Shown: positions 34,365 to 41,910 of the stretch, piece after piece | Layout of the letters: each line of letters begins with the position of its first letter | Numbering within the stretch: the first letter of the stretch is position 1 | From: Liminaster sp017519885 | GTDB taxonomy: Bacteria; Bacteroidota; Bacteroidia; Bacteroidales; UBA3663 | Assembly: GCA_017519885.1 (NCBI GenBank) | Contig: JAFWRO010000030.1 | Span: forward strand, 1 to 64,000 | Reading direction: 5' to 3' | Length of the DNA stretch: 64,000 bases | Notes under the pieces: generated by a model | Databases searched by the model: none | The model's input: the letters and a program-made list of their open reading frames with translations, nothing else | What the model was told of the DNA's origin: nothing | Position numbers and translations under genes: made by a program

Positions 34365-35405
34365 ATGAGATATTACCAAAATGTAAGCGACCTGGGGGAC
34401 CTCCAGGTCGCTTTGCGTGAAGCCTTGGACGTAAAGGCTCACCGTTACGACTTTCAGCACCTGGGCAGGAACAAGACCTGCCTGCTGATCTTCTTCAACA
34501 ACTCGCTTCGCACCCGTCTCTCCACCCAGAAGGCTGCGCAGAACCTTGGTATGAACACCATCGTGCTCGATGTCAACGCCGGTGCCTGGAAACTCGAGAC
34601 ACAGCGCGGTGTCGTGATGGACGGCGACAAGGCCGAACATCTGCTCGAAGCCATCCCCGTGATGGGCTGCTATGCCGACATCATCGGCGTGCGTTCGTTT
34701 GCCCGTTTCGAGTCGAAGAAGGACGACTACGAGGAGATGATCCTCTCGCAGTTCATCAAGTATTCCGGCAAGCCCGTCTTCTCGATGGAATGTGCCACCG
34801 GTCATCCTCTCCAGGCGTTTGCCGACATCATCACTATCGAGGAGCACAAGGAGCAGGCCCGTCCGAAGGTCGTCATGACCTGGGCACCCCATCCTGGTCG
34901 TCTGCCGCAGGCTGTGCCCAACTCGTTCGCACAGTTCGCCGTGGCTGCTGGCTACGAGGTTGTGGTGACGCATCCCCATGGCTATGAGCTCGACCCGCGT
35001 TTCACCGAGGGCGCTACCATCGAATACGACCAGATGAAGGCCTTCGAAGGTGCCGACTTCGTCTATGCCAAGAACTGGGCTGCCTATAACGATCCCTACT
35101 ACGGACAGAACCTCGAGAAGGTTGCCGTGGCTAGTGGCAAGGTAGGCCCCAAAGGTTTCCCCGCCCTCGAACTGCCCGAACTTGGCCTCTACGAGGAGGA
35201 TTGGCGCAGTTGGACGGTGGGCGCACGCCAGATGGCTGTCACCCGCGATGCCCATTTCATGCACTGCCTGCCCGTGCGTCGCAACATGATTGTCACCGAC
35301 GATGTCATCGAAGGTCCACGCTCCCTCGTCATCCCCGAGGCTGCCAATCGTGAGATCTCGGCTGAGGTTGTCATCAAGCGCATTCTGGAGTCCGAGTGCC
35401 AATAG
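34365..35405 (+). CDS. argF': N-succinyl(acetyl)ornithine carbamoyltransferase
   Basis: This paralogue of ornithine carbamoyltransferase acts on N-acylated ornithine. The 346-residue protein has the carbamoyl-phosphate site FNNSLRTRLSTQKA, HPLQAFADI and HCLPVRRNM. Overall it is very like Bacteroides fragilis ArgF', shown to use N-succinylornithine. Residue 90 (GDKAEH) is alanine, where I recall proline in B. fragilis and glutamate in the acetyl-specific Xanthomonas enzyme. A segment near residue 255 (ASGKVGPKGFPALELPELGL) seems inserted compared with B. fragilis. It starts 9 bp after fabF, away from the arginine operon. Confidence 0.88.
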   Translation: MRYYQNVSDLGDLQVALREALDVKAHRYDFQHLGRNKTCLLIFFNNSLRTRLSTQKAAQNLGMNTIVLDVNAGAWKLETQRGVVMDGDKAEHLLEAIPVMGCYADIIGVRSFARFESKKDDYEEMILSQFIKYSGKPVFSMECATGHPLQAFADIITIEEHKEQARPKVVMTWAPHPGRLPQAVPNSFAQFAVAAGYEVVVTHPHGYELDPRFTEGATIEYDQMKAFEGADFVYAKNWAAYNDPYYGQNLEKVAVASGKVGPKGFPALELPELGLYEEDWRSWTVGARQMAVTRDAHFMHCLPVRRNMIVTDDVIEGPRSLVIPEAANREISAEVVIKRILESECQ

Positions 35406-35430
35406 TGGAAATCCTGTTGGATTTATGACA

Positions 35431-35477
35431 AGATAACCCCGAAAGCAAAACTCGCTTTCGGGGTTATCTGTATTTTT
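35431..35477 (+). terminator. Terminator of acpP-fabF-argF'
   Basis: A 16-bp perfect stem (AGATAACCCCGAAAGC with its complement) is followed by GTATTTTTAT. Confidence 0.85.
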
Positions 35478-35488
35478 ATGCAAAAATA

Positions 35489-35520
35489 TTTGGCGGAGTG
35501 CAAAAATCTTTGTATCTTTG
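35489..35520 (+). promoter_or_regulatory. Orphan consensus promoter facing the 3' end of ddh
   Basis: TTTG (35489-35492), exactly 20 bp, TATCTTTG (35513-35520) match the consensus perfectly. No plus-strand gene follows; transcription would enter ddh from its 3' end. Confidence 0.6.
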
Positions 35521-35557
35521 CGCGCTGAAAAGAGGCATCTTTGGCCTGTCTGTATTC

Positions 35558-36457
35558 CTAAACAAGATGACGGATCAGTTCCTCACGATCGCCGCACAGC
35601 ATATCGATCACGGGGATTTCGATCATGGTGTAGGCACCGGGCTTCTGCTTCATCGATGCACGAGCCACGTTGACCAGCACCTGTGACGTCAGGGCGGGGT
35701 TGTTGATCTTCATGTTGAACTCGAAGAGCTGGTTGTGTGTCTTGCCCGACACGCCCTTGCGTGTGAGGTTCACGCCGTGTCCCACATCGTTGAGGTCATC
35801 GACCGAGGCAACCTGCTGCACGTGGGTCTCATCGTTCACGAAGTAGGGATCTGCCTTGATGGCTGCTTCCACGGTCTTGAAGTCGGCGCCTTCCTCCAGC
35901 TCGACATAGACCATGCGGCGATGGATGCCTGTGCCTACGGGAATGGTCATCGAAAGTGCGTCCTTCACGCCTGCGATGGCACGTACGGCGACAGAATGGC
36001 CCATCGAACGGCCTGGGCCGAAGTTGGTATAGCTGATACCCTTCGGAGCAAGGCTTTCCATCAGCGTGCGGACAATCGAATCCGAACCCGGATCCCATCC
36101 GGCTGAGATGATGCTCACGGCATTGTTGGCCTTGGCTACTGCATCGAGCGTGCGACGCAGGTCAACGATCTGGGTGTGGATGTCGAACGAATCGACCGTA
36201 TTGATGCCGAGGGCAAGGCACTGCTTGGCATATTCCTCCACCTTGCGGGTAGGGGTGGCAAGGATGGCTACATCCACGTCCTTCAGTTCCTGGATGTTCT
36301 TTACTACGGGATAATCGGCGAGTTCGGCGGGCTTGTTCTCGGCACCTGCACGGCGCACAACACCTGCACATTCAAAGTCGGGAGCAGCCTCGATGGCTTC
36401 GAGCGCATACTTGCCGATATTGCCATAACCTACGATGGCTGCACGTATCTTCTTCAT
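35558..36457 (-). CDS. ddh: meso-Diaminopimelate D-dehydrogenase
   Basis: NADPH-dependent one-step conversion of tetrahydrodipicolinate to meso-DAP for lysine and cell wall. The 299-residue protein has the Rossmann start RAAIVGYGNIGKYALEAIEA, SIISAGWDPGSDSIVRTLME and NFGPGRSMGHSVAVRAI, all characteristic. Single gene with its own promoter at 36502-36533. A consensus promoter on the opposite strand at its 3' end may produce antisense RNA. Confidence 0.95.
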   Translation of the reverse strand: MKKIRAAIVGYGNIGKYALEAIEAAPDFECAGVVRRAGAENKPAELADYPVVKNIQELKDVDVAILATPTRKVEEYAKQCLALGINTVDSFDIHTQIVDLRRTLDAVAKANNAVSIISAGWDPGSDSIVRTLMESLAPKGISYTNFGPGRSMGHSVAVRAIAGVKDALSMTIPVGTGIHRRMVYVELEEGADFKTVEAAIKADPYFVNDETHVQQVASVDDLNDVGHGVNLTRKGVSGKTHNQLFEFNMKINNPALTSQVLVNVARASMKQKPGAYTMIEIPVIDMLCGDREELIRHLV

Positions 36458-36501
36458 AACTGATAAAGTTTTTGAGGATTGATTTAACCTGAAAATTGGC
36501 G

Positions 36502-36533
36502 CAAAGATAACGTTCTTGCGTTAAATTTGCAAA
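36502..36533 (-). promoter_or_regulatory. ddh promoter
   Basis: TTTG (minus strand of 36530-36533), 20 bp, TATCTTTG (36502-36509). Confidence 0.65.
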
Positions 36534-36603
36534 TTTATTGACATTTTTTATCTAAATTCGCTAAAACATATACATTTTGTAAACCAAAAGTAACGAAACA
36601 AAT

Positions 36604-37602
36604 ATGAAAAAGATCACGACTGTAAGCGAGAACCTCACTTCATGGCGCTGGTGGGCCGAGTGGGCAGGCATCTTCATCGGAGATGCCATTATGGCCGCAG
36701 GCTTTGTCTTCTTCATCAACCCCTACAACATCATCCCGGGCGGCGTCTATGGCGCCAGCATCGTGCTCCACAATCTTTTCCCTTCCATCCAGGTAGGTAC
36801 ATTCGGCTATTGCTTCGACGTCCCACTGCTCATCATCAGTGTGCTGGTGCTTGGTGCGAAGTTGGGCAGCCGCACCATTGTGGCAGCATTGTTCACACCC
36901 ATTGTCATGAACACGATGTCATCCCTTGCCTATCCCGACCAGGCAGCGCTCGAAGCACTCGACCCCGCCCTGCTGTGTGGTGGCATCCTCGACATGTCCC
37001 ATCACCTGCTGCTTGCCACGCTGATGGGAGCCACTGTCATTGGCATCGGGTGCGGCATTGTGGTGATGTGCAAGGCTACTACAGGCGGCTCCGACATTGT
37101 GGCGATGATTATTCAGAAGTATCTGAAGATACCTTTCTCCAATGGCCTGCTGATTGTCGATGGCATTGTGGTGCTCTTCGGTCTGATAGTTATCGGCTTC
37201 GGTGTGGGCATTGATGGTCCTGTTGGCAAGGAGAGCTGCCTGCTGTCGTTCTATTCGCTCATCGCCATCTACGTGTCGTCGCGAGTCATCGCCCGTGTGA
37301 TTGCCGGCAACAAGGACGACAAGCTCCTCTTCATCATCAGCGAGAAGCCTGTGCCCGAACTGCGTACCTACATCCTCAAGGATCTCGAGCGTTCGGCCAC
37401 CCGCATCCGCAGCAAGGGCCTCTATTCCGATGGCGACAAGGAGATGCTCTTCCTCGTCATCCACAACAAGGAAGTCCCTGGTGTGAAGGAGATCATTCGC
37501 GAGGCCGATCCCCGTGCTTTCGTCGTTGTCACCGATGCCTACGACACCTATGGCGAAGGCTGGAAACAACTGCCCAAGAGTGGCGAGATTACACCCGAAT
37601 AA
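36604..37602 (+). CDS. YitT-family membrane protein
   Basis: The 332-residue protein has about six membrane helices in its first 220 residues (WAGIFIGDAIMAAGFVFFIN, GGVYGASIVLHNLF, ATTGGSDIVAMIIQ) and a C-terminal cytoplasmic DUF2179-type domain (LFIISEKPVPELRTYIL, GDKEMLFLVIHNKEVPGVKE). YitT proteins are widespread and of uncertain transport function. A flavodoxin lipoprotein gene follows after 31 bp, perhaps in one transcript. Confidence 0.87.
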   Translation: MKKITTVSENLTSWRWWAEWAGIFIGDAIMAAGFVFFINPYNIIPGGVYGASIVLHNLFPSIQVGTFGYCFDVPLLIISVLVLGAKLGSRTIVAALFTPIVMNTMSSLAYPDQAALEALDPALLCGGILDMSHHLLLATLMGATVIGIGCGIVVMCKATTGGSDIVAMIIQKYLKIPFSNGLLIVDGIVVLFGLIVIGFGVGIDGPVGKESCLLSFYSLIAIYVSSRVIARVIAGNKDDKLLFIISEKPVPELRTYILKDLERSATRIRSKGLYSDGDKEMLFLVIHNKEVPGVKEIIREADPRAFVVVTDAYDTYGEGWKQLPKSGEITPE

Positions 37603-37633
37603 GGAATTTATAACCCATTAACTCAAACTCAGT

Positions 37634-38470
37634 ATGAAGAAATTAGCTCTCATGCTCGGCGCACTCGTTGCGCTCACTGCCTGCACCAAGAAGCAGGCTC
37701 CTGCTCCCGAACCCGAACCGGCTACCCCTGGTTCGCTCGTACTTTACTATTCTCAGTCGGGTTCCACCGAGAAGGTGGCCCAGCTCTTTGCCGAAAAGAC
37801 CGGTGCCGACATCGAGAAGTTCAACGTGGCTACCGCTTACGACGGCGACTTCAATGCCACCATCGCCCGTTGCCAGGAAGAAATGAAGAACGGCATTGTG
37901 CCCGAACTCGCTCCCCTCACCAAGGATGTTGCCAAGTACGACACCATCTACCTCGGCTATCCTATCTGGTTTGGCACCTATGCTCCTCCGGTTGCTGCGC
38001 TGCTCAAGGGCGTGGACCTCAAGGGTAAGGTGATTGTTCCTTTCTGCACCTTCGGTAGTGGAGGCATCGAGGCAAGTGTAGCTGCCTTGAAGGCTGCTCT
38101 TCCCGAATCTACCGTCCTCGACGGCTATGGAGTACGTGCTGCCCGTGTTGATAAGGCAGCTGACGAAGTCGCTTGCTTCCTCGTTTGCGCTGGAATCGTG
38201 CCAGGCGAGAAGGTTGTGCTTCCTGACTTCTCCGAGTTGAAGCCTGCCACCAAGGCCGACGTTGCCATCTTCAATGCCGCTTGCGGCGACTACCAGATGC
38301 CTCTCGGCATTCCCGTCCTCGTTGGTTCACGTGCACTTGCCGATGCCACCGAATACGTCTTCACCGTCAAGAACAAGGGTCAGAAGGACAAGGAGGCTTC
38401 CACCAGGATCTATGTCACTGCTCCCAACGACAAGAACGTGAAGCCCGAATTCACCAAGGTCGTACGCTAA
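37634..38470 (+). CDS. Flavodoxin-like lipoprotein
   Basis: The 278-residue protein has a lipoprotein signal (MKKLALMLGALVALTAC, lipobox LTAC), a proline-rich linker (APAPEPEPATPGS) and a flavodoxin domain starting LVLYYSQSGSTEKVAQLFAE, with the FMN phosphate loop SQSGST and the YPIWFGTYAPPV and FCTFGSGG loops. Such periplasmic flavodoxins probably reduce an unknown partner. The last ~60 residues (from GDYQMPLGIPVLV) form an extra domain. Ends at a terminator. Confidence 0.87.
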   Translation: MKKLALMLGALVALTACTKKQAPAPEPEPATPGSLVLYYSQSGSTEKVAQLFAEKTGADIEKFNVATAYDGDFNATIARCQEEMKNGIVPELAPLTKDVAKYDTIYLGYPIWFGTYAPPVAALLKGVDLKGKVIVPFCTFGSGGIEASVAALKAALPESTVLDGYGVRAARVDKAADEVACFLVCAGIVPGEKVVLPDFSELKPATKADVAIFNAACGDYQMPLGIPVLVGSRALADATEYVFTVKNKGQKDKEASTRIYVTAPNDKNVKPEFTKVVR

Positions 38471-38489
38471 GCTCTTGTTTATCTGCTGA

Positions 38490-38618
38490 AAAAAAACTTG
38501 AAGGCGTGGCACCGTTTGGTGCTGCGCCTTCGCTGTTATTTTAAAACATTAAATGACCTGTCATCCCGACGGCCACTTAACATACACATATTACTAAAAA
38601 AACATTACCATGAAAACA
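38490..38618 (-). ncRNA. Candidate small RNA, copy 2 of a two-copy element
   Basis: The minus-strand promoter at 38624-38655 would give a transcript starting CATCGTGTTTTCATGGTA, nearly identical to copy 1 at 13.09 kb, and containing GGCCGTCGGGATGAC. The gap is convergent and no protein gene follows on this strand. The hairpin at 38500-38531, followed on the minus strand by a run of T, could end it at about 125 nt; an earlier end near 38560 would be closer to copy 1. Confidence 0.45.
38500..38540. terminator. Terminator hairpin of the flavodoxin gene, probably bidirectional
   Basis: GAAGGCG and CGCCTTC enclose an inner pairing GGCACC-GTTT-GGTGCT. T-rich sequence follows on both strands (GTTATTTT on plus, a long T run on minus). 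Confidence 0.75.
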
Positions 38619-38623
38619 CGATG

Positions 38624-38666
38624 CAAAGATAAGGGTTTTCGATGATATGTGCAATGGATTGCACAT
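38624..38666 (-). promoter_or_regulatory. Promoter of small-RNA copy 2, palindrome over the -33 box
   Basis: TATCTTTG (minus strand of 38624-38631), 20 bp, then a -33 box inside the palindrome ATGTGCAAT-GG-ATTGCACAT (38647-38666). Architecture is the same as at 13097-13137. Confidence 0.55.
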
Positions 38667-38737
38667 TTTTTTGCATTTTATCCTGCATTTTATAGGTTTG
38701 TTAACGCGAATTGTCGTCTCAGTCTGACATTTTTGAG

Positions 38738-40300
38738 TCAAAAAGATTGGAAAATGCTCTTTCCATCGACAAAGAGATTTTCATTTTCGCCAGGCTCGAT
38801 TTGCCAATCTGGCTTCCCTTCGGGCACGTCGAACGTGACGTTTTCGAGATAGAGGTTCCGGACCTGCGAAACATCTATCAGGTTGGAACCAGCCGAGAGC
38901 TGGGCATCGCGCAGCGTCAGCATATTGAGGTCGTGGAGCTGCATAAGCCGTTGGGAATGAGCCGTGACACGTTCGATGGTGACGTTGCGTGCCGGTGATT
39001 CGGGGATGCCGGCAACGCGGAGGAACCAGGTGCCATCCTCGATGATGAGGTCACGGATGAAGACGTTGCGGAACGTTGGGGTGAACCGATCGACCTCCAT
39101 CGGCACACGTGCCGAGAGCCCACCCACATACATCGCCGAACCGAGCATGTCGAAGCTGATGGCTTCCTTGGCGGCACGTATTCGGTTGCGTTCGTAGTAG
39201 AGGTTTTCGCCGCCTCCTCCACGCGGACGACGCGTCTTGAAGCGGAAGCCCACATTGGTGCCCGCGAAGACGTTGTCGCACACATAGACGTCGCGTATCA
39301 TGCCAGCCGTCTCCGAACCGCAGGTCACGCCGCCATGGCCGATGGCAGTGAGGTTGCGACGGATGACGAGGTTCTCGCTGGGACGATTCACACGCAGTCC
39401 GTCGATGCCGCGTCCTGCCTTGATGGTGAAGTTGTCGTCGCCCGTCTCCAGGAAATTGTATTCCATCAGCACGTTGCGGCACGACTCGATGTCCATGCCG
39501 TCGCCCATAGGCAGACCGACGCTGTGCACCTTGGTGCCACGGATGATGACCGAATCGCAGTAGGTGGGCACGATGTTCCAGAAGACGCATTGCGAGAGGT
39601 CGACGCCCTCGATGAGCACATTGCTGCAGTTGATGGGGCCGATGAACGTGGGCAGATAGACCGAGGTCGTGTCGTGCCCGTCGTAGATGCGTTCGGTGGG
39701 AGGGAGGTCGTAGTTGACGCGGCTGTCGAACGACCCGTATTCAGGGTTGCGGCGCCAGAGTTCGCAGTCACGTCCGGGTCCGATGAGGTGTCCCGTGCCC
39801 GTCACGCCGATGTTGCGTTGTCCGTTGGCATAGATCATGGCGCCCATCGACATTGCTTCGATGCCCGCGCTGCGCGTGAAGACCACGGGCAGATAGTCCT
39901 TGATCTCGCCGCTGAAATAGACGTTGGCACCTTCCTCGACGTGCAGACAGACGTTCGAGCGGAGTTCGATGCGCCCCGTATGCCAGTTGCCCTTGGGGAT
40001 GACCACCGTGCCGCCGCCGCGTTCGGCCACGGCATCGATGGCAGCCTGTATCTGCTGGCGCACAAAGCGTCCCTCCCTGGCACCCATTTTGGTGATGGGG
40101 AGCCGGTAGTCGGGGAACGTGGGCCGCTGGAGCTGCGGCATGTCGAAGGGGGCAACGATGGGAGCAATGGTGTCGGGCATCACGGCAGGTCCCACTTCGT
40201 CGATGGTGGGGATATGGCTTTGTCCGAAAACGGAAGTCCAGCAGAATGTGGTGACAAGCAACGTGAGGAGTGTGCTGCGAAGATGTGTGTGATGGCGCAT
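38738..40300 (-). CDS. Exported GH28-like glycoside hydrolase (polygalacturonase fold)
   Basis: The 520-residue protein has a signal peptide (STLLTLLVTTFCWTSVFGQ) and a right-handed beta-helix with GH28 landmarks: IQAAIDAVAERGGGTVVIP at the N-terminus, GDGMDIES, TGDDNFTIKAG, IGHGGVTCGSE and FRFKTRRP, corresponding to the NxD, DD, GHG and RxK active-site motifs (with slight changes). It probably cleaves alpha-linked galacturonosyl or related bonds in pectin. A longer frame starts 77 codons upstream, but a promoter at 40322-40351 lies within that extension, so 40300 is chosen. Confidence 0.83.
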   Translation of the reverse strand: MRHHTHLRSTLLTLLVTTFCWTSVFGQSHIPTIDEVGPAVMPDTIAPIVAPFDMPQLQRPTFPDYRLPITKMGAREGRFVRQQIQAAIDAVAERGGGTVVIPKGNWHTGRIELRSNVCLHVEEGANVYFSGEIKDYLPVVFTRSAGIEAMSMGAMIYANGQRNIGVTGTGHLIGPGRDCELWRRNPEYGSFDSRVNYDLPPTERIYDGHDTTSVYLPTFIGPINCSNVLIEGVDLSQCVFWNIVPTYCDSVIIRGTKVHSVGLPMGDGMDIESCRNVLMEYNFLETGDDNFTIKAGRGIDGLRVNRPSENLVIRRNLTAIGHGGVTCGSETAGMIRDVYVCDNVFAGTNVGFRFKTRRPRGGGGENLYYERNRIRAAKEAISFDMLGSAMYVGGLSARVPMEVDRFTPTFRNVFIRDLIIEDGTWFLRVAGIPESPARNVTIERVTAHSQRLMQLHDLNMLTLRDAQLSAGSNLIDVSQVRNLYLENVTFDVPEGKPDWQIEPGENENLFVDGKSIFQSF

Positions 40301-40321
40301 GGCGGGAAGTATTATTTGCGG

Positions 40322-40351
40322 CAAAGATAGAGTTTTTTCGCGAAAAACAAA
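40322..40351 (-). promoter_or_regulatory. Promoter of the GH28-like gene
   Basis: TTTG (minus strand of 40348-40351), 18 bp, TATCTTTG (40322-40329), about 20 bp before the ATG. Confidence 0.5.
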
Positions 40352-40445
40352 ATTTTGAATCCCATTTTCTTCTTTTTTATGCAAAAATAGACCAAGACAT
40401 CGAAAAAAATCGTATATTTGCCCCAAAATTAAACACACATCCGTT

Positions 40446-41141
40446 ATGAAACTCTGGAAAGATGATGCCGAACTTTTCAGCATCGCACGCAAGGAACTCT
40501 TCCCCGCCCTCGTCGGCGACATCCTCGACAAGATGGGCTACCAGCATCAGTTCATTTCTCCCCAAATCAAGCCTGTACGACAGGACATGGTCGTTGTCGG
40601 TCGCGCTATGCCCGTGCTCGAAGCCGATGTCTTCAACGAGAAGCTCGGCGAAGAGACCCACAATCCCATCATGCGCAAGCCCTTCGGCATCATGTTCGAA
40701 GCACTCGACTCGCTGCTGCCCGGCGAAGTCTATATCTGCTCAGGTTCGTCGCCACGCTATGCGTTGTGGGGTGGCCTGATGAGTACGCGTGCCATCCACT
40801 GTGGAGCAGCTGGTGCCGTGGTCGATGGCTATTCGCGCGACACCAACGAGATCCTTCGTCTCAACTTCCCCACCTTCTCGATGGGAGGCTATGCACAGGA
40901 CCAGGGTCCTCGTGGCAAGGTGCTCGACTATCGCACGCCCATCGAATTCAGCGGTGTGCGTGTCAATCCGGGCGACGTGGTGTTCGGTGACCTCGACGGT
41001 GTGCTCATCATTCCTTCCGAAGCCGTAGTCGATGCCTTCGAAGGCGCTATCGAGAAGGCGCGCGGCGAGCAACTCGTCGCCCAGGCCATCCGCTCCGGAA
41101 TGAGCACCGTCGAAGCCTTTGCGAAATTCGGTATAATGTAA
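40446..41141 (+). CDS. RraA-like aldolase/hydrolase family protein
   Basis: The 231-residue protein belongs to the RraA/HMG-aldolase family: LFPALVGDILDKMG, HCGAAGAVVDGYSRDTNEIL and NPGDVVFGDLDGVLIIPSEAV, which holds the metal-binding Asp pattern. Family members include 4-hydroxy-4-methyl-2-oxoglutarate aldolases and related 2-oxo-acid lyases; the exact substrate is not readable. The next gene, an SDR dehydrogenase, starts 6 bp later, suggesting a short sugar-acid catabolic operon. TATATTTG at 40413-40420 is the likely -7 box. Confidence 0.82.
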   Translation: MKLWKDDAELFSIARKELFPALVGDILDKMGYQHQFISPQIKPVRQDMVVVGRAMPVLEADVFNEKLGEETHNPIMRKPFGIMFEALDSLLPGEVYICSGSSPRYALWGGLMSTRAIHCGAAGAVVDGYSRDTNEILRLNFPTFSMGGYAQDQGPRGKVLDYRTPIEFSGVRVNPGDVVFGDLDGVLIIPSEAVVDAFEGAIEKARGEQLVAQAIRSGMSTVEAFAKFGIM

Positions 41142-41147
41142 AAAAAT

Positions 41148-41906
41148 ATGCTTGATCAATTCAAACTCGACGGCCAGGTGGCCGTCATCACTGGAGGCGG
41201 CACAGGCCTTGGCCTCGGCATCGCCCGCATCTTTGTCCAGGCTGGAGCCAAAGTGGTCATCATTGGCCGTCGTGAAGAGAAACTGCGCGAAGCTCAGCAG
41301 CAGCTGGGCCCTCAGTGCACCTATCGTGCCTTCGACGTCACCGACAAGGCAGCTATGCCCGCTCTTGTGGCCGACATCGAGGAGAACATCGGTCCCATCG
41401 ACATCCTCGTGAATGGTGCAGGTATCCACCTCAAGAAGCCCGCTCTCGACGTCACCGACGCGGAGTATCTCGGCGTCATCGATACCCACGTCCTCAGCGT
41501 CTTTGCCCTGAGTCGCGAAGTGCTGCGTCGCATGGTGCCCCGCCGTCGTGGCAGCATCATCCTCATCTCGTCGATGTCGGCGTTCATGGGTATGGAGAAG
41601 GTTGTGGCCTATACCACTGCCAAGAGTGCCGTGCTCGGCATTCAGCGCGCCCTCATCGCCGACTACAGCCGCGATGGCATCCGCGTGAACACCATTGCCC
41701 CAGGCTGGATCGACACACCGATGCTCCACAAGGCCATCGACACCGACGAGCCTCGCCGCAACAAGATCCTCAGCCGCATCCCCACCCACACCTTCGGCCA
41801 TCCCGACGACATCGGCAACGCTGCCCTCTACCTATGCTCCGAGGCAGGCCGTTACGTCAATGGCGTGACCCTCCCCGTCGATGCCGGTGCAATCGAAGGA
41901 TTCTGA
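41148..41906 (+). CDS. SDR-family oxidoreductase (KduD/gluconate-dehydrogenase-like)
   Basis: The 252-residue NAD(P)-dependent dehydrogenase has TGGGTGLGLGIA (cofactor binding), NGAGI, the catalytic Ser region ILISSMSAF and YTTAK, and the IAPGWIDTPM loop. Similarity to 2-deoxygluconate or gluconate 5-dehydrogenases is general, so the substrate is inferred from context: RraA-like gene before it and GH28 divergent to it suggest uronate or ketodeoxy-sugar acids. Confidence 0.85.
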   Translation: MLDQFKLDGQVAVITGGGTGLGLGIARIFVQAGAKVVIIGRREEKLREAQQQLGPQCTYRAFDVTDKAAMPALVADIEENIGPIDILVNGAGIHLKKPALDVTDAEYLGVIDTHVLSVFALSREVLRRMVPRRRGSIILISSMSAFMGMEKVVAYTTAKSAVLGIQRALIADYSRDGIRVNTIAPGWIDTPMLHKAIDTDEPRRNKILSRIPTHTFGHPDDIGNAALYLCSEAGRYVNGVTLPVDAGAIEGF

Positions 41907-41910
41907 CCCC

